Assembly (NCBI RefSeq): GCF_017876295.1
Contig: NZ_JAGINT010000002.1
Coordinates: 2,790,001 to 2,854,000, forward strand
Source of the DNA: Kribbella aluminosa
Lineage (GTDB): Bacteria; Actinomycetota; Actinomycetes; Propionibacteriales; Kribbellaceae
DNA: 64,000 nt
Direction: 5' to 3'
The position numbers and the translations under genes were made by a program. Shown here one piece after another: positions 57,577-64,000 of this stretch (within the stretch, counting starts at the first letter, position 1; the number at the start of each line of letters is the position of its first letter). The notes below the pieces were generated by a model. The model had not been told where the DNA came from and did not search any database. It was given only the letters and a program-made list of their open reading frames with translations.

Positions 57577-58640
57577 GCGCCAACAATGACACCGTGCCGG
57601 TCCGTGCAGATCAGGACGGTGAACACCGTGACGAGCAGGCGGATGCTTCGCTCGCAGCCAGCTCGGCGCCGCGGCGGATCCTGGACGCCGTCGGGGTTCA
57701 GAACGTGAGCCTGCTGATCGCGCTGGCCGTCCTGGTCAGTTTGGTCGGCAGCCGGTTCCCGTCGTTCTTCAGCCTCGCGAACTATCAGGTGATCGGCAAG
57801 GCGGTCTCGGTGATCGGCATCCTGGCCGTGGTCGAGACCGTCGTGATCATTCTCGGTGGCCTGGACATCTCGGTCGGCTCCGCGGCCGGCGTGGGCTCAG
57901 TGGTGACGGCCCTCGTGTTCATGCACACGGGCAGCAGTTCGGTGATCGGCATCCTGGCCGCGCTCGGGGTGGGTGTTCTCGCCGGGCTGGTCAACGGCTG
58001 CGTGATCGTCTACGGACGGGTGAATCCCGTGGTGGCGACGCTGGCCACGCTGGCGGCGTACAAGGGGGTCGCACAGTTGATCTCCGACGGCCGGGCGCAG
58101 GGATACACGGGTGCCGACCCGGTGTTCGTCTTCATCGCCCGGGGTGCGATCCTCGGCATTCCGACCCTGATCTGGATCTTCGTAGTGGTCGCAGGCCTTG
58201 CTCATCTCGTTCTGCGCTACACCGATCTCGGCCGCAACATCTACGCGATCGGCGGCAACGACACGGCCGCCCGGCTAGCCGGCATCAACATCAACCGCTA
58301 CATCATCGCGGTGTACGCGATCACCGGGCTGGCCGCAGCCTTGGCCGGCGTCATGATCACGGCCCGCACCGGATCGGGTCAGCCGGTTTCCGGCAGCGAA
58401 GGTCTCGAACTGCAGGCGGTGACCGCGGCCGCGCTGGGTGGATGTGCTCTCCAAGGCGGTCGGGGCACGATCGCCGGAACGGTGCTGGCTGTCGTCCTCT
58501 TGGGCGTTCTCGACAACGGAATCACTCTGTTCGGCGTGAATCCGTTCTGGCAGAACGTTGCCCGAGGCTCCCTTCTGGTCATCGCCGTGGTCATTCAGCA
58601 GCTTCGCAACGGCGAACGCCGGGTCGGGATGCCGACCTGA
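57573..58640 (+). CDS. CUT2 sugar ABC permease (RbsC/AraH-like)
   Basis: A 355-residue permease. It has a charged N-terminal tail (about 35 residues), then eight to ten helices with the family motifs VVETVVIILGGLDISVGSAA, LATLAAYKGVAQLISDGRA and YAIGGNDTAARLAGININRY. GTG start overlaps the ATPase stop (GTGA). Single permease, so a homodimer is expected. Confidence 0.88.
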   Translation: MSANNDTVPVRADQDGEHRDEQADASLAASSAPRRILDAVGVQNVSLLIALAVLVSLVGSRFPSFFSLANYQVIGKAVSVIGILAVVETVVIILGGLDISVGSAAGVGSVVTALVFMHTGSSSVIGILAALGVGVLAGLVNGCVIVYGRVNPVVATLATLAAYKGVAQLISDGRAQGYTGADPVFVFIARGAILGIPTLIWIFVVVAGLAHLVLRYTDLGRNIYAIGGNDTAARLAGININRYIIAVYAITGLAAALAGVMITARTGSGQPVSGSEGLELQAVTAAALGGCALQGGRGTIAGTVLAVVLLGVLDNGITLFGVNPFWQNVARGSLLVIAVVIQQLRNGERRVGMPT

Positions 58641-58838
58641 GCGTCCGGCTCTGGAGATCGGACAAAGCCGCCGCCGGAACACGTGATTTGGCGATGGCTT
58701 TGATGGCGAAAGCGGTGGAGTCGAGTTCTTGCCGGCTGATGGCAGCGAGGTAGTCCGCCGTGGAAAGCGTGGAGCAATTTTCGTCGTCCGGAGAGTCTTG
58801 ACGTCACGGGACGGAAGAGGCACCATCAAGCAGGCAAT

Positions 58839-58850
58839 ATCCTATAGGAT
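58839..58850. promoter_or_regulatory. Palindromic operator before the second CUT2 operon
   Basis: ATCCTATAGGAT is a perfect 12-bp palindrome 15 bases upstream of ATG 58866, next to the ribosome site CAGGAG. Its position would block transcription or initiation. A GntR-type regulator is a guess; no such gene lies nearby. Confidence 0.55.
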
Positions 58851-58865
58851 TCAGGAGTCAGTCCC

Positions 58866-59960
58866 ATGATCGTGTCGTCGTTCTGCCGGAAGGCTGCTGC
58901 GGGGCTGGCCCTCGTCGCGCTGGCCGCGACCGGATGCACCACGAAGAACCCGAGCGCCACCGGTAGCGCCACGACCGGAGACGACGCATCCACGAAGTCG
59001 TCCTCAGGACCGGTGACCCTGAAGGATGGTTCCCAGGTGAAGCTGGCGCTGATCCCGGGCGGCGCGCACCCGTACTTCCAGCCGTGGAAGACCACGGCCG
59101 ACCAGGACAAGACCGAGTTCAAGCTCGGCGCTGTCACGTTCAACGAGACCGGCGAGTGGGACCAGGGTAAGCAGAACAACGTGATCAACTCGCTGGCCGC
59201 GCAGGGGTACAACGCGTTCGGGATTTTCGGGGTGTCGCCGACCGACATCAACTCGACGTTCGAGGACCTGAAGGCGAAGGGTTTCGCGGTCGGTTCGCTG
59301 GCGTCCTGCCCGGCCGGTGACACCAACTCGGCCGACTTCTGCCTGTCCACCGACGTGGAGACCGCGGCGTACAAGGCGGCCAAGGCAACGATCGCGGCGA
59401 TCGGCGGCCACGGCACGATCGTCCACCTGACCGGCAACAACGTGGACTCGAACACCCAGCGCCGGATTGCCGGGGTGAAGAAGGCGGTCGCGGAGACGAA
59501 CGGCAAGGTCACCGAGCTGCCGGTGATCACCGACATTGACAAGGACCTGTCCACGGCGCAGAAGGCGGTCGCCGACCTGCTCGCGGCGCAGGGCACGAAG
59601 ATCAACGGAATCGTCACGACCGCGTACAACCCTGCCGTGGCCGCCGCCGACGGTGTTGCCAGCAGCAAGCTTCCGATCAAGGTGGTCGCGATCGACGACG
59701 ACGCGAAAATCCTGGCCGGCATCAAGTCCGGGGGAGTGGCCGCGACCGTCACGCAGAACCCCGTCGGTCAGGCGTACGTCGGCGGCTGGCTGCTGGCTCT
59801 GCTGCAGTCGAAGCAGTGCACGATGAAGGACCCCGGCGTGATCGTGGACTCCGGGTCGTTCGTCGTCACCAAGGCCAACGTCGACACCTACGACCAGGAG
59901 CGGCAGGCGAAGACCAAGGAGCTCCAGACCGAGTTCGCGAGCCACCTGACGTGTTCGTGA
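58866..59960 (+). CDS. CUT2 sugar-binding lipoprotein
   Basis: A 364-residue lipoprotein (LALVALAATGCTTK). A Thr/Ser linker precedes the binding-protein fold: VKLALIPGGAHPYFQPWKTT, GYNAFGIFGVSPTDINSTFE, NPVGQAYVGGWLLALLQSKQ. It starts an operon with two permeases, one ATPase and a GH95-type enzyme, so fucose or a related sugar is the best guess for the ligand. Confidence 0.85.
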   Translation: MIVSSFCRKAAAGLALVALAATGCTTKNPSATGSATTGDDASTKSSSGPVTLKDGSQVKLALIPGGAHPYFQPWKTTADQDKTEFKLGAVTFNETGEWDQGKQNNVINSLAAQGYNAFGIFGVSPTDINSTFEDLKAKGFAVGSLASCPAGDTNSADFCLSTDVETAAYKAAKATIAAIGGHGTIVHLTGNNVDSNTQRRIAGVKKAVAETNGKVTELPVITDIDKDLSTAQKAVADLLAAQGTKINGIVTTAYNPAVAAADGVASSKLPIKVVAIDDDAKILAGIKSGGVAATVTQNPVGQAYVGGWLLALLQSKQCTMKDPGVIVDSGSFVVTKANVDTYDQERQAKTKELQTEFASHLTCS

Positions 59961-61081
59961 GCGATCGCAAGGGTTCAGAGCTCGCGGACGGGCTTGTGTC
60001 ACCGACGGCCGCCGCGGCACTGCAGGAGCCTGATGTCCCGGTCGGGAAGGCGGAGAGCCGGCGCGTCGGCGGACTGGTGCCGTGGTGGGCGAATCAGCGG
60101 ATCGGTCTGCTCGTTCTCGTGGTCGCGTTGTCGGCGTTGTTCGGCGTTCTGCGGCCCGCGTTCTTCAATCAGCAACTGGTGATCTTTCCGTTGCTTCGGG
60201 ATATCGCGATGTTCACCGTGGTCGGCCTGGCGCAGCTTTGCGTGCTGTCGATCGGTCACATGAACCTCGCGGTCGGCCGGATGGCTGCGTTCTCGATGAT
60301 GATCACCGGCATCTCGTACGATCTGTGGCATTTCACCCTGTACGCCGGTCTGGTGATCGGCCTCGTCGCCGGAGCGGCGATCGGGGCGCTGGCGGGCTGG
60401 GTGATCGCTCGGACCAGGGTCAACTCGTTCGTGGTGACGCTGGCGCTGGACTTCCTGCTGCTCGGCCTGATTCCCCTCGTGTACACGGCCCTGACCGACA
60501 ACGCGGCGTTCGTGACCAGGCCGCCGGGGATGCGGGAGCTGCGCAACTACTCGCTCGCCGACGTGTGCGTCGGCAACGTGTGCGGCTCGCCGGCGGTCCC
60601 GCAACTGGCGCTGTTCGCTGTGGTCGCCATGGCCGTCGTCGGGTGGATCTACAGCCGGACGAAGCTCGGCCGGGAACTGCTGATGACTGGTGCCAGTGTG
60701 CGGGCTGCCGAGTTGTCCGGGATCCCGACCGCGCGTCGGGTGATCGTCGCGCATGCCATGTCGGGCAGTCTGGCCGCGCTGGCCGGGTTCATGCTGGCCG
60801 TGTCCACAGGCTCTATTAAGGCAACCATCGGTGAGGAGTTCATGCTTCCGTCCTTCCTGGGCCCCATCCTTGGAGGAACGCTGCTGGCCGGCGGCTTCGT
60901 CTCGATCTGGGGAACGCTGATCGGCACCGCGCTGACAACGGTGATCCGCAAGGGCCTCGATCTGCTCGGTGTCGGCCTGGAGAGCCTGAACATCTACCTG
61001 GGTCTGATTCTGCTGGTAGCTCTGTCCACCGATCGAATCCGGGCAAAGTTGTCCGACCGGCAGGGGGTGCGAGAACGATGA
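59957..61081 (+). CDS. CUT2 sugar ABC permease, first subunit
   Basis: A 374-residue permease with a 35-residue cytosolic tail, then helices with GLAQLCVLSIGHMNLAVGRM, ARTRVNSFVVTLALDFLLLG and LMTGASVRAAELSGIPTARR. GTG 59957 overlaps the preceding stop (GTGA). It differs from the next permease (61078) and likely forms a heterodimer with it. Confidence 0.87.
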   Translation: MSDRKGSELADGLVSPTAAAALQEPDVPVGKAESRRVGGLVPWWANQRIGLLVLVVALSALFGVLRPAFFNQQLVIFPLLRDIAMFTVVGLAQLCVLSIGHMNLAVGRMAAFSMMITGISYDLWHFTLYAGLVIGLVAGAAIGALAGWVIARTRVNSFVVTLALDFLLLGLIPLVYTALTDNAAFVTRPPGMRELRNYSLADVCVGNVCGSPAVPQLALFAVVAMAVVGWIYSRTKLGRELLMTGASVRAAELSGIPTARRVIVAHAMSGSLAALAGFMLAVSTGSIKATIGEEFMLPSFLGPILGGTLLAGGFVSIWGTLIGTALTTVIRKGLDLLGVGLESLNIYLGLILLVALSTDRIRAKLSDRQGVRER

Positions 61082-62073
61082 GACGCTTCGCGCGGTCCAC
61101 GGAAATGACCTTGCTGGCCATCTGCGTCGTGTTCTTCGTCGCTCTCGTGATCGCCTCCGACGGCGAGCTGCTGGCGGCGAACTCGTTGCGCGTGCTGCTG
61201 CAGTTCCTGGCCGTGCCGGTGTTGATCGGGCTGGCGCAGATGGTGGTGCTGGCCGTCGGGCAGCTCAACCTTGCGGTTGGGGCGATCGGTGGGTTCGCGG
61301 CGGCCGCGATGGCTGTGCTGATGGCGGATCACGGCGTACCGGCTCCGTTCGCGTTGCTGATCGGGTTCCTGCTCGCGGCGGTCGCCGGCCTGGTGAACGG
61401 CGTCCTCGTGGTGCTCACCCGGATCAACGGCTTCATCGTCACGCTCGCCACGATGACCGTGCTGATCGGCGTGCAGTACCGGATGGTCGGCACCCGCACC
61501 GTCGACGCCTATCCACAGGCGCTGAAGATCTTCGGGTCCTCCGCCCTCTTCGGCGTCGTCCCGTGGATCTTCATCGTCGCGCTGATCGTCGCGGGCGGGC
61601 TGTCGGTTCTGCTCCGCCGTACCGTCCCCGGCCGGAAACTCCTAGCCTCCGGCGGGAACCCGATTGCGGCACGCCTTTCCGGAATCTCCAACGACCGCTC
61701 GGTGATCGTCGCGCACACGCTGTCCGGCGCGGTCCTCGGGGTCGCCGCGATCCTCACGGTCGCCTCCTCGCCGGGGGTGAACAAGAGCATCGGCGGCGAC
61801 TGGCTGCTGCCGTCGTTCGCGGCGCCGATCATCGGTGGCGCGTTGCTCACCGGCGGATCCGCAGTTGTGCTGGGGACCGTGCTGGCCGCGTTCATCGTGC
61901 GGTTCGTGGACACCGCGAGAGCGGAGTTCTCGCTCGAGCCGTCCTGGGTCAATTTCGTGGTCGGCGCTGTGGTTCTTGGGTCGGTGGTCCTGGGGCAGGT
62001 CCGCACCCGGCGCCAACAACGGCGTACCGTCGTGAAATCCCCTGACGTGACCGTCGCCGGAGGTGTGTCGTGA
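61078..62073 (+). CDS. CUT2 sugar ABC permease, second subunit
   Basis: A 331-residue permease with GLAQMVVLAVGQLNLAVGAI, LTRINGFIVTLATMTVLIGV and LASGGNPIAARLSGISNDRS. It overlaps the first permease gene by four bases and the ATPase gene by four bases. Confidence 0.87.
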   Translation: MRRFARSTEMTLLAICVVFFVALVIASDGELLAANSLRVLLQFLAVPVLIGLAQMVVLAVGQLNLAVGAIGGFAAAAMAVLMADHGVPAPFALLIGFLLAAVAGLVNGVLVVLTRINGFIVTLATMTVLIGVQYRMVGTRTVDAYPQALKIFGSSALFGVVPWIFIVALIVAGGLSVLLRRTVPGRKLLASGGNPIAARLSGISNDRSVIVAHTLSGAVLGVAAILTVASSPGVNKSIGGDWLLPSFAAPIIGGALLTGGSAVVLGTVLAAFIVRFVDTARAEFSLEPSWVNFVVGAVVLGSVVLGQVRTRRQQRRTVVKSPDVTVAGGVS

Positions 62074-63605
62074 CGCTGTTCGAAGCCGAGCGAGTGGAGA
62101 AGGTCTTTCCCGGTGTACGGGCCCTGGACGGCGTCAATCTCTCGCTTGAGCCCGGTTCGGTGCATGCGCTGCTCGGTGAGAACGGCGCTGGGAAGTCGAC
62201 GCTGATCAAGGTGATCACCGGGCTGTACCGCCCCGACGGCGGGCGGCTGCTACTGGACGGACAGCAGGTGTCCTTCGGCTCGCCGCACGAGTCGGCGTCG
62301 GCAGGCATCGGCGTCGTCCACCAGGAGCGCAACCTGATTCCCGGCTTCACTGTCGGTGAGAACATCCTGCTGCAGCAGCTCCCGACCTCGCGCGGGCTGG
62401 TCGATCGCACAGCGATTCGCTCCGAGGCGGCGCGCTGGCTCGCGGAGCTGGACCTCGAGCTGGATCCGGATCTGCCAGTGACGGAGTTGTCCGTAGCACA
62501 AGCGCAACTGGTCGAGATCGCGAAGGCCCTGTCGATCGAGAGTCGAGTGTTGCTCCTCGACGAACCGACGGCCTCCATTACTCCGAGCGAGGCCGAGCGG
62601 CTGTTCCGCGTCGTTGGCAAGCTCAAGGATCAGGGCTGCGCGGTGCTGTTCGTCAGCCACAAGCTCGAGGAGGTCTTCGAGATCTGCGACACGGTCACGG
62701 TCCTGCGCGACGGAGCATCCGTGCTCGAAGGCGGTCCGCTGTCCGACCTGACCCGCGACGAGGTTGTCGACCTCATGGTCGGTCGTGTCCACGAAGCCCT
62801 CGTGCTCCCGCCACGAACGGTCGACACCACGGCCGAGCCCCTACTGGAGTTGTCAGGCCTGAGTACGGCGACCGGGCACGACGGCGTGGATCTCGCTGTC
62901 CGGCCGGGGGAGATCGTCGGGTTGTACGGACTCGTCGGCGCCGGCCGCAGTGAGCTCGCGAAGGCCCTGCTCGGACTGGACCGGATCACGGCGGGCGAAG
63001 TTCGCGTGCGCGGCGCCGCGGTCCGAATCCGGAACGTCCGCGACGCACTGAAGAACCACAAGATCGGGTACGTCAGCGAGAACCGCAAGGAGGAAGGCGT
63101 CTTCCTCGAGCAATCCGTCGGCCGGAACATCGCGGTCACCGTCTGGGACCGGCTCCGCGCGGGGATCGGCCGGTTGCCGGTACTTCGTTACGTTCCGAAG
63201 CGGGCCGAAGCGGACTTGGTGTCCGACTACGTGGAGCATCTGGGTATCAGGATCGCGTCGCCGGCGCAGTTGGCCGGAACTCTGTCGGGCGGCAACCAGC
63301 AGAAGGTGTCGCTGGCGAAGTGGCTTGCGGCGCAGACCGAGATCCTGATCATCGACGAACCGACCGTCGGCATCGACGTCCGGACGAAGGATGCGTTCCA
63401 CACGCTGATCTGGGACCTGGCCGCGAACGGCCTGGCCATTCTGCTGATCACCTCGGATCTGCCGGAGATGATCACGCTGGCTGATCGGGTTGTCGTCATG
63501 CGGGACCATCGCGTTCGCGGCGAGGTGGTGAACAGCCGCGACTACGACACCATGAGCCAGCGAGTCATCCGCCTGATTCACGCCGAACCGGCGCCCGCAG
63601 CCTGA
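62070..63605 (+). CDS. CUT2 sugar ABC ATPase (two NBDs)
   Basis: A 511-residue double ATPase. NBD1 has LGENGAGKSTLIK, signature-like TELSVAQAQLVEIAKAL and LLLDEPTASI. NBD2 has LYGLVGAGRSELAKAL, signature TLSGGNQQKVSLAKWL and LIIDEPTVGIDVR. GTG start 62070 overlaps the permease stop. Confidence 0.88.
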   Translation: MTLFEAERVEKVFPGVRALDGVNLSLEPGSVHALLGENGAGKSTLIKVITGLYRPDGGRLLLDGQQVSFGSPHESASAGIGVVHQERNLIPGFTVGENILLQQLPTSRGLVDRTAIRSEAARWLAELDLELDPDLPVTELSVAQAQLVEIAKALSIESRVLLLDEPTASITPSEAERLFRVVGKLKDQGCAVLFVSHKLEEVFEICDTVTVLRDGASVLEGGPLSDLTRDEVVDLMVGRVHEALVLPPRTVDTTAEPLLELSGLSTATGHDGVDLAVRPGEIVGLYGLVGAGRSELAKALLGLDRITAGEVRVRGAAVRIRNVRDALKNHKIGYVSENRKEEGVFLEQSVGRNIAVTVWDRLRAGIGRLPVLRYVPKRAEADLVSDYVEHLGIRIASPAQLAGTLSGGNQQKVSLAKWLAAQTEILIIDEPTVGIDVRTKDAFHTLIWDLAANGLAILLITSDLPEMITLADRVVVMRDHRVRGEVVNSRDYDTMSQRVIRLIHAEPAPAA

Positions 63606-63712
63606 GCAACGGGACGCCGTCTCATCGAGTACATGCTGAATCCTCCGACGCCCGGCTGGACCGGCCCCGACCGAGGATTCGCCGATCTGTTCGCCCACCA
63701 GAGGAGTCGCAC

Positions 63713-64000
63713 ATGGGATACCCGGCTGAAGGCTCGTCCCGCCCCAATCACGAAGAGCGCGGCAACCACATCGCAAGGCGGCGCGTCCTCCAGGCCGCTG
63801 GTCTCACCGGCCTGGCGACGTTCGCGCTACCGGTCTTCGAGGCGCACGCCGCCGTCGACCGACCGGCAGACTGCCAACTCGTGCCGGACGAGGAGGCACT
63901 GCGGCTCTGGTATCGCACACCGGCGGAAGAATCGATCATCATCGAGGAAGGCCTCCCGATCGGCAACGGACGACTCGGAGGTCTGATCGGCGGCACTCCA
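63713..64000 (+). CDS. GH95-type alpha-L-fucosidase, N-terminal part (cut by window end)
   Basis: Ninety-six codons are visible. A Tat-like signal (ARRRVLQAAGLTGLATFALP) is followed by LRLWYRTPAEESIIIEEGLP and IGNGRLGGLIGGTP. The LWYxxPA...LPIGNGRLG pattern is the usual N-terminus of GH95 alpha-L-fucosidases/galactosidases. GAGGAG precedes the ATG by eight bases. It would release fucose (or L-galactose) from outside glycans for the transporter just upstream. Confidence 0.8.
   Translation, partial: MGYPAEGSSRPNHEERGNHIARRRVLQAAGLTGLATFALPVFEAHAAVDRPADCQLVPDEEALRLWYRTPAEESIIIEEGLPIGNGRLGGLIGGTP

Overview
This window is high-GC DNA with dense short-overlap (ATGA/GTGA) operons, frequent GTG starts, Tat and lipoprotein signals, mycothiol-world redox proteins and many ABC sugar transporters. 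That points to a soil actinomycete. The codon style and the run of alpha-galactosidase/fucosidase loci look like Nocardioidaceae (Kribbella-like), but that assignment is inference. No rRNA, CRISPR array or intact tRNA was seen.

Region A (1-4.7 kb) is a mobile-element edge. It holds the start of a DUF2397 (Wadjet-type defence) gene, translationally coupled to a PIN_8 RNase gene. Next come an IS3-family relic, a tyrosine recombinase carrying an XRE helix-turn-helix inside its catalytic domain, and the 3' end of a tRNA-Lys(CTT) with its terminator, a probable attachment-site scar. Degenerate Crp-like and unidentified remnants follow.

Region B (4.7-32.1 kb) is an accessory resistance island. In order it carries: a PadR-controlled DrrAB-type exporter; an arsenic operon (ArsR-ArsC fusion, two more arsenate reductases, an aquaporin, a broken FAD reductase) flanked by two diverged relics of a DNA ligase 5' end; a mercury locus (disulfide reductase, frameshifted CcdA, TlpA-like lipoprotein, MerT-like protein, CmtR-like ArsR, MerA, MerR-like, MerB); a TetR-controlled ABC exporter; an HTH/Clp_N pair under a 17-bp palindrome; an MsbA-like exporter; a MerR-promoter-driven membrane protein with a Hg(II)-type MerR; VapBC; and an ankyrin protein. 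It ends in a second, broken copy of the integrase, next to sialidase and NRAMP fragments. The two related integrases lie in the same orientation about 28 kb apart.

Region C (32.1-42.0 kb) looks like a self-contained SigK regulon. SigK and its RskA anti-sigma factor sit among a Tat protein, DUF4331 protein, His-rich protein, di-iron protein, fasciclin lipoprotein, molybdopterin oxidoreductase, class E sortase and two ferritin-like proteins. Five promoters of the form C(C/G)ATCC-N16-CGAA precede these genes. Two of them lie exactly six bases before a start codon, implying leaderless mRNAs.

Region D (42.0-43.8 kb) is gene debris (subtilase C-terminus, TPR regulator C-terminus). Region E (43.8-64 kb) is carbohydrate uptake: GH36 alpha-galactosidase with LysR; a LacI-controlled CUT1 transporter; a kinase-dead ROK regulator; a secreted GH27 alpha-galactosidase followed by a CUT2 transporter; and a second CUT2 transporter with two permeases, leading into a GH95 fucosidase-type enzyme cut by the window end.
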